The notes under the pieces: generated by a model
What the model was told of the DNA's origin: nothing
What the model saw: the letters and a program-made list of their open reading frames with translations, nothing else
Database searches by the model: none
Position numbers and translations under genes: made by a program
In this document: one piece after another, positions 31,671 to 38,496 of the stretch
Layout of the letters: each line of letters starts with the position of its first letter
How positions within the stretch are numbered: position 1 is the stretch's first letter
Assembly (NCBI GenBank): GCA_035577985.1
Contig: DATJZY010000185.1
Location: 1 to 38,496, forward strand
DNA from: Candidatus Eisenbacteria bacterium
GTDB taxonomy: Bacteria; Desulfobacterota; Binatia; DP-6
Reading direction: 5' to 3'
DNA length: 38,496 bases

Positions 31671-33662
31671 TCACTCGACGTAGCCGAGGGCGCGCATCCG
31701 CTCGATGACGTCGGGCGTCGCGAGGGCCTCGCCCGGGGCGGCGCCGCCCGCGGGCGGCCGCAGTCGCTCGTAGGCCTCGAGCGACCGTTTCATCACCCCG
31801 AACGTGGGGAGGGGCGGGAGGGCGGCGCGATTCTCGTCGGGATCCCTCGCGACGTCGTAGAACCAGAACTCGCCGGTCGTCTCGTCGTGGATCACCTTGG
31901 CGTCGCCCACCCAGACGGCGCGCTGGTCGGGCCACGGCTTGCGGCCGTTCGGGCCGAGCGGTCCGCGCACCTCGGCGACTACCGGCCGCGGCGCGAGTGC
32001 CTGTCCATGCAGCGCGGGCGCGAGGGAGCGGCCCTCGGCCGACGCCATCGGCGCCAGACCCGCGAGGTCGAGCAGCGTCGGTGCGACGTCGACGAGGCCG
32101 ACCCGCGTCGGTACACGCTGGCCGGCGGGGAGGCCGGGCCCTGCGACGAGCAGCGGCACGTGCATCACCTCCTCGTGCAGGCAGCGGCCGTGGCCCCGAT
32201 GTCCATGCTCGCCGAACGCCTCGCCGTGATCGGCGGTGATGACCACGATCGTGTCGCCGGCGATGCCCGCCAGCCGCAGGACGCGCAGGAAGCGGGCGAC
32301 GACCTCGTCGAGACCGTGGATCTCCGCGTCGTACAGACGGGCCGGATCCGGCACCGGCGCGGGCAGCTCCGGCGGCCGGATGGCCGCGACGTGACCGGGC
32401 GACGGGCGGTAGGGGCCGTGCACCTCGTAGGTGTGGACGAACAGGAAGAACGGCCCGTCCGACTCGCGTGCGATCCAGCGCGCCGCGGCGCCGAACGTCT
32501 CGCGCGCCGCACCGCGCTGGCGCGCCTCGACCGGACTCGGGTCCTCGTGGAAGGAGTGAAAGCCGCGCGCGAAGCCGAGTCGCCGCGACACAAGGCCGTC
32601 CTCGGTGAACGCGGCGGTGACGTACCCGGCGCGCCGGAATGCCTGCGGCACGGTGTCGATGCTGGCCGGCAGGACGTCGAGATAGCCCCGGACGCCGTGC
32701 GTCGCGACGACGCGACTCGTGAACAGACTCATGTGCGACGCCCCCGTGGTCGGGTAGTGCGCGACGGCGTGCTCGAAGACGGTCGCGCGGCGCGCGAACG
32801 CGTCCAGGTGGGGGCTCGTCGGGTAGGGGTAGCCGTACCCGCTCAAGTGCTTCGCGCCAAGCGTGTCGAGCGAGATCAGGATCACGTTCGGGCGCGGCGA
32901 GCCCGTCTGGGGGGACGCGACGATCGGATCGCCGATCGCGACCGCGAGCGTACGCTCACGATCGGCGCGCTCCGCGGCGCGTACCTGGAAGCGCAGGCGA
33001 ACGGGACGGCCGTCGCTCGACGCGAGCGGGACGTCGATCGGCGTCCAGCGATTGCAGTCGGTCGCCGCATCGACGCGCCGGCGGGCGACGGCCCGCCCTC
33101 GACCATGATCGACGACGTCCACACGAACGATGGCAGGGGGTGCGACCTTGCAGGCTTCGGGCGGGATCCCCACGGACGCCTGCAAGCGGGCGCCGGCGCC
33201 GATGGCGAGCGGACCGAAGCTTCGTCGCTGGGCGCCGTGCCGCGGTCGTGCGACGACGAAGATCGCCCACTGGGCGGGCTTGCCGATCTCCGCCGGCAGG
33301 AAGCGCGTCACCGCGTGCGGCGGAGAGCCGGCGACCAGCATCGCCGGCGCGTTGCGCGCCGTCCCGTCGACCAGGATGAGGGCGTTCGCCTCGACGCCGT
33401 CGACGGTCCAGCCCTCGGGCAGGATCGCGGGGGCGTCGAGCAGCCCCCGGGCCGGCACGGGGCCGCTGCCCGAAGCGACCTGGGTCCCTCCCGACGGGCC
33501 GAACGCGACCACCGGGCGCTCGACGCCGCCGATCTCGACCCGAGGTGTCGACCCGCGGCCGAGATCGAGGACGTACTGCCGGCCGACCTGCGGCGGCGCG
33601 GCCCCGGCGATGCCGGCGACGGTCGCGACACCCGCGACGGCGATGCCGAGCCTATTCCACAT
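31671..33662 (-). CDS. exported alkaline-phosphatase-superfamily ('sulfatase'-fold) enzyme, copy 1
   Basis: 663 residues from ATG 33662, overlapping the upstream paralogue by 11 bases. Signal peptide (1-21), an N-terminal beta-rich domain (about 25-250) and a PF00884-type domain (about 255-640). Metal-site residues: Asp266 (ISLDTLGAKH) and Asp478-His479 (TADHGEAFGEHGH). At the position of the formylglycine Cys lies Thr306 (TTGASHMSLFT). Asp/Thr/Asp/His corresponds to the Glu/Thr/Asp/His set known from LtaS and EptA-type phosphotransferases, so a sulfatase call is unsafe. It ends in RMRALGYVE, a C-terminal tag common in this protein group. Likely acts outside the cytoplasm on phosphate or phosphodiester groups of the surface polymer. 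Confidence 0.85.
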   Translation of the reverse strand: MWNRLGIAVAGVATVAGIAGAAPPQVGRQYVLDLGRGSTPRVEIGGVERPVVAFGPSGGTQVASGSGPVPARGLLDAPAILPEGWTVDGVEANALILVDGTARNAPAMLVAGSPPHAVTRFLPAEIGKPAQWAIFVVARPRHGAQRRSFGPLAIGAGARLQASVGIPPEACKVAPPAIVRVDVVDHGRGRAVARRRVDAATDCNRWTPIDVPLASSDGRPVRLRFQVRAAERADRERTLAVAIGDPIVASPQTGSPRPNVILISLDTLGAKHLSGYGYPYPTSPHLDAFARRATVFEHAVAHYPTTGASHMSLFTSRVVATHGVRGYLDVLPASIDTVPQAFRRAGYVTAAFTEDGLVSRRLGFARGFHSFHEDPSPVEARQRGAARETFGAAARWIARESDGPFFLFVHTYEVHGPYRPSPGHVAAIRPPELPAPVPDPARLYDAEIHGLDEVVARFLRVLRLAGIAGDTIVVITADHGEAFGEHGHRGHGRCLHEEVMHVPLLVAGPGLPAGQRVPTRVGLVDVAPTLLDLAGLAPMASAEGRSLAPALHGQALAPRPVVAEVRGPLGPNGRKPWPDQRAVWVGDAKVIHDETTGEFWFYDVARDPDENRAALPPLPTFGVMKRSLEAYERLRPPAGGAAPGEALATPDVIERMRALGYVE

Positions 33663-35667
33663 AGCCGAGCGCCCGCAGCTTCTCGATCGCCGCCGGCGTG
33701 ATGGTTCCCTCGCCGACGATTCCCTGGCCGGCGACCGGCGTCAGCGTGTGGTACCACTCGAGCCGTTCCTTCATCGTCGCCAGGACCTCGATCGGCGGCA
33801 ACGACGTCACGGCCGTCTCGTCGGGATCGTGCGCGAGGTCGGTGAACCACCACATGCCGTTCTCGAGGTCGTGGATGACCTTGTGGTCGCCGACCCACAC
33901 GGCCCGCTGGTTGGGCGACGGCGTTCCGCCCATGGGCCCGAGCGGTCCCTCGAGCTCGGCGACGAGTGGGCGCGCCTCGAGGGGCGCGCCGCGCAGCGCG
34001 GGCACGACCGAGCGTCCGTCCGCGTCCGGAAGCGGCGGGACCCCGGCGAGGTCGAGGATCGTCGGCGCGAGGTCGACGAGGCCGATCCGATCGGCGACGC
34101 GGCGGCCGGGCGTGATGCCCGGACCCAGGACCAGGAGGGGCACCTGCATCGCTTCCTCGTGCAGGCAGTGCCCGTGCGCCTGGTGCCCGTGCTCGCCGAA
34201 TGACTCACCGTGGTCCGCCGTGATGATGACGAGCGTCCGCTCGAGGAAGCGGCGCGTGCTGAGGTAGCGCAGGAAGCGCGCCAGGCGCTCGTCGAGATAG
34301 TGGACTTCGCCGTCGTAGAGCCGGACGGGCGGCGCCTTCGGGTCGCAGGGCTCGTCCGGTCGCACCGCCAGCGCGTGGCTGGGCGGCGGCGTGTAGGGCG
34401 TGTGCACCTGGTAGGTGTGGATGAACAGGAAGAAGGGATCGCCCGGCGCCGTGTCGAGCCATCGCCGCGCGTCGCCGAGGGTCTGGCGCACGCGCCCGGT
34501 CGTGCCCCAGGTGGTCGCGCTGCGGTTCTCGCGATACTCGTGGAACCCGCGCCCGAAACCCATGGAGACGGCGAGCGTGGCGTCCTCGGTGAACGCGGCG
34601 TTGAAGTAGCCCGCGGCGCGGAGGGCCTGCGGCAGCGTCGGGACGACGGGCGCGAGCACGTCGAGATAGCCGCGCACGCCGTGCGACGCGGGCAGACGGC
34701 CCGTGAAGAGCGTCATGTGCGAGGCGGCGGTCGACGGGTAGGCGGCGACCACGTGCTCGAAGAGCGTGCCCGTGGGTACCAGGGCATCGAGGTTCGGGCT
34801 GGTCGGGAACGGATAGCCGTACGCGCCCAGGTGCTTCGCGCCGAGCGTGTCGAGCGAGATCAAGATGACGTTGGGTGGCGGCGACGCGCTCGTCGGCGCC
34901 TCGACGATCGGGTCGCCGATCGTGGCGGCCAGCACGCGTCCCGCGTGGTACTTCCGCCGCGCGCGCATCCGGAATCGAAACCGCAGGTCGGGCCCGGCGA
35001 CGCCGGCGAGCGCGATGTCGAACGGGATCCACTGGTCGCAAGGGCTCATCTGGTCGAGGCGGCGATGGAGGACGGCGCGGCTGCGGCGTCCTTGGATGGC
35101 GTCGACGCGAACGACGGTGGGCGGCGCGAACTTGCACGCACCCGCCGGCACGCCGATCGCGACCCGCAGGTGCGACCCGGGCGCGACCGTCACCGGCCCG
35201 AGCGTGCGGCGCCGCGGTCCCGGCTTCGGCTGGCTCGAGCCGACGACGATGAGACGGACCGAGCGTCCGACCTCCTTGCCGCGGAACTGGAAGACCGCCA
35301 CCGGCGGCGTCGTGCGCTGGAGCGTCGGCGGCTGCCAGCGCGGTACGCCGTCGACGACGACGAGCGCGCTCGCGATCAGCTGGTCGGAAGACCAGCCGGC
35401 GGGCAGGGCGAGGGTCACCTCGATCGTGCGACTCGGGGGGACCTTCGTCTCCGTGCCCCCGATCGTCGCCTGGCCGGCGGGGTCGAAGGCCAGCACCGGC
35501 TGCTGGACGCCGCCGATCTCGAGTCGCGGCGGGAGATCGCCCGTGAGATCGAGCAGGTGCACGCGCCGCGGCGTCGCGCCCTCGGCCGCGCCCGCGCGCA
35601 GCGCGAGGCAGGCGAACACGAGGGCGACGACCGGTCGCGGACCGCGCGCGGGGCGCCTCGCGATCAC
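33652..35667 (-). CDS. exported alkaline-phosphatase-superfamily ('sulfatase'-fold) enzyme, copy 2
   Basis: 671 residues from GTG 35667, overlapping the GT4 stop as GTGA; the open frame continues upstream to 36492 only as a shadow of the GT4 gene. It is a tandem paralogue of the next gene, alike from the N-domain (LEIGGVQQPVLAFDPAG) to the end (KLRALGYVE). Active-site residues are Asp273, Thr313 (STAASHMTLFTGR) and Asp485-His486. The N-domain (about 35-260) has no recognised family and may bind the substrate glycan. Both copies keep the same four metal-site residues, so both are probably active, perhaps on different substrates. Cotranscribed after the GT4 gene. Confidence 0.85.
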   Translation of the reverse strand: MIARRPARGPRPVVALVFACLALRAGAAEGATPRRVHLLDLTGDLPPRLEIGGVQQPVLAFDPAGQATIGGTETKVPPSRTIEVTLALPAGWSSDQLIASALVVVDGVPRWQPPTLQRTTPPVAVFQFRGKEVGRSVRLIVVGSSQPKPGPRRRTLGPVTVAPGSHLRVAIGVPAGACKFAPPTVVRVDAIQGRRSRAVLHRRLDQMSPCDQWIPFDIALAGVAGPDLRFRFRMRARRKYHAGRVLAATIGDPIVEAPTSASPPPNVILISLDTLGAKHLGAYGYPFPTSPNLDALVPTGTLFEHVVAAYPSTAASHMTLFTGRLPASHGVRGYLDVLAPVVPTLPQALRAAGYFNAAFTEDATLAVSMGFGRGFHEYRENRSATTWGTTGRVRQTLGDARRWLDTAPGDPFFLFIHTYQVHTPYTPPPSHALAVRPDEPCDPKAPPVRLYDGEVHYLDERLARFLRYLSTRRFLERTLVIITADHGESFGEHGHQAHGHCLHEEAMQVPLLVLGPGITPGRRVADRIGLVDLAPTILDLAGVPPLPDADGRSVVPALRGAPLEARPLVAELEGPLGPMGGTPSPNQRAVWVGDHKVIHDLENGMWWFTDLAHDPDETAVTSLPPIEVLATMKERLEWYHTLTPVAGQGIVGEGTITPAAIEKLRALGYVE

Positions 35668-36791
35668 GCCGCGCGCCTCCCGTGCGCGCCGACGATCCGC
35701 TCGACGAGGCGCAGGGTCGCGGCACCGCAGCTCTCCCAGGTGAGGCTCGCCGCCCACGCGAGCGCGGCGCGCTCCATCGCCGCGCGACGCTCGGGGTGGG
35801 CCAACACGTCCACGACGCGTGCGGCGAGCGCTTCGACGTCGCCCCAGGGATAGAGGAGTCCGGTCTCGCCGTCGCGCACGCTGTCGCGGATGCCGGGCGC
35901 GTCGGCGGCGACGCAGACGGCTCCGCACGCGTTCGCCTCGACGTTCGTGAGGCCCCATCCCTCCTTCACGGAGGGGTTCACGACCACGTGCGCGGACTGG
36001 AGCAGCCGCACCTTCTCGGCGTGCGGCAGGAAGCCGGCGAAGCGGACGGCCTGCGTCAAGCCGAGCGATTCGGTGAGCGCGCGCAGCGCCGGCATGCCGT
36101 CGCCGTCGCCGACGATCGTGAGCGTCGTGTCGGGAAACCGCCGGCGCACGAGCGGCAGCGAGCGGATGGCGTGGTCGACGGCCTTGTAGCGTTTGATGCG
36201 ACCCACGTAGACGAGGCTCGGCGCCGCCGTCTTCGCGACCGCCGGATCGGGATGATAGCGGGCGCGATCGATGCCGCAGTGCACGACCGAGATGCGATCG
36301 GCCGCGTAGCCGCGCGCGACGAGATCGTCGCGCGTCGATTCGGAGATCACTTCGAAATCGCAGTGGCGGTAGACCCAGCGCACGGGTTGCTCGGCGGCGT
36401 AGACGACGGTCGCGACCAGCGGATTCACCTCCTGGAAGACGGTCGTCCCCATCAAGTGCGGGATCACCGCGAGGATCGGGGCCCGCGCCCACAGCGGGCT
36501 GTAGAAGGGGATCTTGTTGATGTCGTCGAGGACGATGTCCGGCGGGTGCGCGGCGGCCACGCGGCGGTAGAGGAACGGCACGGCGAGGTTGAACGTCAGC
36601 TCGGAGCCGCCGCGCACGACGTGGTAGCCGTCGGCGTCCTCGGCCGCCTTCGCGCCGGGGAAGCGGGACGTCACCAGAGTGCAGCGGTGCCCCTGGTGAC
36701 CGAGGTACCGCAGGATCTCCTCCATGTGAACCTCGGCGCCGCCGCCGAGCGGGTTCGCCAGATCCCGCCAGTTGAGGGCGACGATGTGCAC
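35664..36791 (-). CDS. GT4 family glycosyltransferase (GT-B fold)
   Basis: 375 residues from GTG 36791. The N-domain has the Gly-rich acceptor loop GGGAEVHMEE (16-25). The C-domain begins VYVGRIKRYKAVD (194-206) and carries the EX7E pair Glu277 and Glu285 (KEGWGLTNVE), which binds the donor nucleotide sugar in retaining GT4 enzymes. HCGIDRARY (171-179) is another family landmark. No membrane segment, so it works at the cytoplasmic face. It heads an operon with two exported phosphatase-superfamily enzymes. It has by far the clearest Shine-Dalgarno sequence in the window, unlike the apparently leaderless neighbours. Confidence 0.93.
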   Translation of the reverse strand: MHIVALNWRDLANPLGGGAEVHMEEILRYLGHQGHRCTLVTSRFPGAKAAEDADGYHVVRGGSELTFNLAVPFLYRRVAAAHPPDIVLDDINKIPFYSPLWARAPILAVIPHLMGTTVFQEVNPLVATVVYAAEQPVRWVYRHCDFEVISESTRDDLVARGYAADRISVVHCGIDRARYHPDPAVAKTAAPSLVYVGRIKRYKAVDHAIRSLPLVRRRFPDTTLTIVGDGDGMPALRALTESLGLTQAVRFAGFLPHAEKVRLLQSAHVVVNPSVKEGWGLTNVEANACGAVCVAADAPGIRDSVRDGETGLLYPWGDVEALAARVVDVLAHPERRAAMERAALAWAASLTWESCGAATLRLVERIVGAHGRRAA

Positions 36792-36798
36792 TCAGTGG

Positions 36799-36804
36799 CT
36801 CCTT
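36799..36804 (-). promoter_or_regulatory. strong ribosome-binding site that fixes the GT4 start
   Basis: Minus strand AAGGAG, seven bases before GTG 36791. It confirms that GTG as the start and shows that the organism uses canonical Shine-Dalgarno sequences for at least some operons. Confidence 0.7.
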
Positions 36805-36904
36805 TCGGGCCCGTGCCGAGGGAGGTTCACCGGGTGCCCTGCCGGCGGCTCATGGACGCTTCAGGCCTACGTGCCCGCCCCGCGGTTTGCAAACTCTCGG
36901 CGTC

Positions 36905-36932
36905 TTGCAATCCCGCCCGCGCGCGGGACAAT
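36905..36932 (+). promoter_or_regulatory. candidate promoter with doubled TTGCAA
   Basis: TTGCAA (36905-36910), 16 nt, GACAAT (36927-36932); transcription would begin about 36939, three bases before ATG 36942. A second TTGCAA, inside the palindrome TTTGCAAA (36886-36893), lies 18 bases upstream and could be a regulator site or a -35 for the divergent GT4 operon. Confidence 0.4.
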
Positions 36933-36941
36933 GCCCGGGAG

Positions 36942-38363
36942 ATGGCGTTCGAGTTCCGCCGGCTCTCCGTGCTGGTTCCCGTCTACAACGAGGCGGGGAC
37001 CGTCCGCACGCTCCTGGCGCGCGTCATGGCCGTCCCGATCCCGAAGGACATCATCGTGGTCGACGACTACTCGTCGGACGGGACCCGCGAGATCCTCGCC
37101 GAGTTCCGTCGCGAGACGCCGGACACCGCCCAGAACCGGATCGTGCTCGACTTCCACGCCGAGAACCAGGGCAAGGGGGCCGCCATCCGCACCGCGGCGC
37201 AGCACATCGCGGGCGAGATCGCGCTCATCCAGGACGCCGATCTCGAGTACGACCCGGCCGAGTATCCGCGCCTGATCCAACCCATCCTCGACGGCCACGC
37301 GGACGTCGTCTTCGGATCGCGCTTCGCGGGCGGGCCGCGCCGTGTGCTGTTCTTCTGGCACACCGTCGCGAACAAGATGCTGACGCTGCTCTCGAACATG
37401 TGCACGAACTTGAACCTCACGGACATGGAGACCTGCTACAAGGCGTTCCGGTCCGACATCCTGAAGACGATTCCGATCCGCTCGAACCGTTTCGGCCTCG
37501 AGCCCGAGCTGACCGCGAAGGTCGCGCACCTGCGCTGTCGCGTCTACGAGATCCCCATCTCGTACCACGGCCGCGCCTACGCCGAGGGCAAGAAGATCGG
37601 CTGGAAGGACGCCTTCTCGGCCGTCTGGACGATCCTGCGCTTCAAGTTCGTGGCCGACATCGGCCGCGAGGACGCCGGCTTCACGACGCTCCGCCGCGTC
37701 GAGGTGCTGCGCCGCTACAACGCCTTCCTGTGGAACCTCGTGCAGCCGTTCGTCGGGCGGCGGATCCTCGAGATCGGCTCGGGCACCGGGCTCATGACGA
37801 AGTACCTCGCCGGGCGCGGCGACCTCACGGCGACCGACGTCGACCAGGAGTACGTCGATCTCCTCACGCGCACGTTCGCGCATGCGCCGAACGTGCAGGT
37901 ACGGCACCTGGACCTGGCCACGCTCGGCGCGAACGGCATCCCCAAGCGGACCTTCGACACCGTCGTCTGCTCGAACGTGCTCGAGCACATCGAGGACGAC
38001 CGCGGGGCGCTCGTCGCCATGCGCGACGTGCTCGAGCCGGGCGGCCGCGTCGTGCTGATCATCCCGGCCATCAAGGCGCTCTACGGATCGATCGACAAGA
38101 ACATCCACCACTTCCGTCGCTACTCGCGCGAGGAGATCGACGAGAAGCTGCGCGCGGCCGGGCTCGAGGTCGAGCATCTCTCGTACTTCAACATGCTGGG
38201 CGTGCCGGGGTGGTGGCTCAACGCGGTCGTGCTGCGGCGGGCCGCGGTGCCGGGCTTCCAGGCCAAGGTGAACGACTGGCTCGTGCCGTGGCTCAGGATG
38301 GAGCGCCGCTTCGGTCCGCCGGTGGGGATGTCGCTGCTGGCGGTCGGTCGCGTCGGGGCGTAG
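36942..38363 (+). CDS. fusion: GT2 glycosyltransferase plus class I SAM methyltransferase
   Basis: 473 residues from ATG 36942. GT-A half (about 7-240): VLVPVYNEAGTV (10-21), DDYSSDGT (41-48) and Asp98-x-Asp100 (QDADLEYDP), then the METCYKAF and RFGLEPELTAKV blocks of DPM1/ArnC-like transferases; no membrane helices. Methyltransferase half (about 260-473): motif I ILEIGSGTG (275-283), SNVLEHIEDD and a GGRVVLIIPA strand. The same two-domain join occurs in surface-glycan clusters of other bacteria. Probably loads a sugar on polyprenyl phosphate and methylates the sugar or a partner molecule. It is divergent from the GT4 operon. The sequence after its TAG (38364-38496) shows no further gene. Confidence 0.9.
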   Translation: MAFEFRRLSVLVPVYNEAGTVRTLLARVMAVPIPKDIIVVDDYSSDGTREILAEFRRETPDTAQNRIVLDFHAENQGKGAAIRTAAQHIAGEIALIQDADLEYDPAEYPRLIQPILDGHADVVFGSRFAGGPRRVLFFWHTVANKMLTLLSNMCTNLNLTDMETCYKAFRSDILKTIPIRSNRFGLEPELTAKVAHLRCRVYEIPISYHGRAYAEGKKIGWKDAFSAVWTILRFKFVADIGREDAGFTTLRRVEVLRRYNAFLWNLVQPFVGRRILEIGSGTGLMTKYLAGRGDLTATDVDQEYVDLLTRTFAHAPNVQVRHLDLATLGANGIPKRTFDTVVCSNVLEHIEDDRGALVAMRDVLEPGGRVVLIIPAIKALYGSIDKNIHHFRRYSREEIDEKLRAAGLEVEHLSYFNMLGVPGWWLNAVVLRRAAVPGFQAKVNDWLVPWLRMERRFGPPVGMSLLAVGRVGA

Positions 38364-38496
38364 CTCCTCGTCATCGCGCGGGCGCGGCGTCGGTGGTGCG
38401 AGGTCGGGGGCGAGGCTTCGGCTTCGGCTCCGCCGCGCGAGAAGTCACACGTCTCGTCACGGCCCAGCATTTCGTCGCGCCGCTTCGCAGGCGCCT

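Noticed and set aside
31671..35667. Formylglycine-dependent sulfatases
   Set aside because: No C/S-x-P-S-R motif: the equivalent positions read TGASH and TAASH, with Thr in place of the modified Cys.
35668..36492. Extended start for the second phosphatase-superfamily gene
   Set aside because: The extra 275 residues mirror the GT4 gene in another frame; GTG 35667 overlaps the GT4 stop as GTGA and begins a signal peptide.
38411..38432. GGCTTC micro-repeat near the right edge
   Set aside because: Only two to three short units in GC-rich intergenic sequence; no sign of a functional repeat array.
1..38496. CRISPR arrays, tRNA or rRNA genes, insertion sequences, phage genes
   Set aside because: Looked for on both strands; no regularly spaced repeats, cloverleaf with CCA-type end, rRNA-like stretch, transposase or integrase motif was seen.

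Overview
This is a very GC-rich window from an unidentified bacterium. Two lipobox-bearing exported hydrolases, a GT9 (heptosyltransferase-fold) enzyme and dense surface-glycan gene content point to a diderm cell. A remnant ending in a Cys-rich CGDN...EQCD tail resembles secreted proteins common in myxobacteria, 'Deltaproteobacteria' and Binatota-like lineages. That placement is inference. No rRNA, tRNA, CRISPR array, transposase or phage gene was seen.

Layout. 1-294: end of an unassigned reading frame. 564-2978: membrane-embedded spermidine-synthase-like protein, followed by a coding remnant, a hairpin and a convergent SDR epimerase (3187-4254). 4255-5195: gene-poor, containing a decayed secreted-protein gene. 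5196-7031: multi-pass membrane protein with less extreme base composition. 12056-6964 (minus): B12-type radical SAM enzyme, GT9 glycosyltransferase and a membrane GT-C-like protein. 12240-16697: two more membrane proteins flanking an SGNH lipoprotein. 23874-16675 (minus): GT-C-like protein with a discoidin tail, DPM1-like GT2, SASA esterase, hexapeptide acyltransferase and a flippase-like/methyltransferase fusion. 23991-25815: two SGNH hydrolases. 30136-25825 (minus): methyltransferase, GT-C-like protein and fatty-acyl-AMP ligase. 30224-31666: nucleotidyltransferase-GT2 fusion. 36791-31671 (minus): GT4 and two tandem 'sulfatases' whose active sites look like Thr-type phosphotransferases. 36942-38363: GT2-methyltransferase fusion.

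How the genes may work together. Nearly every gene fits assembly or decoration of a cell-surface glycan or glycolipid. Cytoplasmic enzymes would activate sugars and load them on polyprenyl phosphate (DPM1-like GT2, nucleotidyltransferase-GT2, GT4, GT9). Multi-pass GT-C-like proteins would transfer polyprenyl-linked sugars on the outer face. Exported SGNH, SASA and alkaline-phosphatase-superfamily enzymes plus an acyltransferase would add or remove ester groups. A fatty-acyl-AMP ligase suggests a lipid component. No Wzx/Wzy or ABC exporter was recognised, so the final product is unknown.

Three observations stand out. First, a three-member membrane-protein family has identical first-loop spacing (D-x5-W-x3-W ... 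YP) but different C-terminal domains. Second, two paralogous 'sulfatases' carry Thr where formylglycine sulfatases have Cys. Third, at least eight genes have a -35-like box starting 31-36 nt before the start codon with a TA-rich -10 between, which suggests widespread leaderless transcription.
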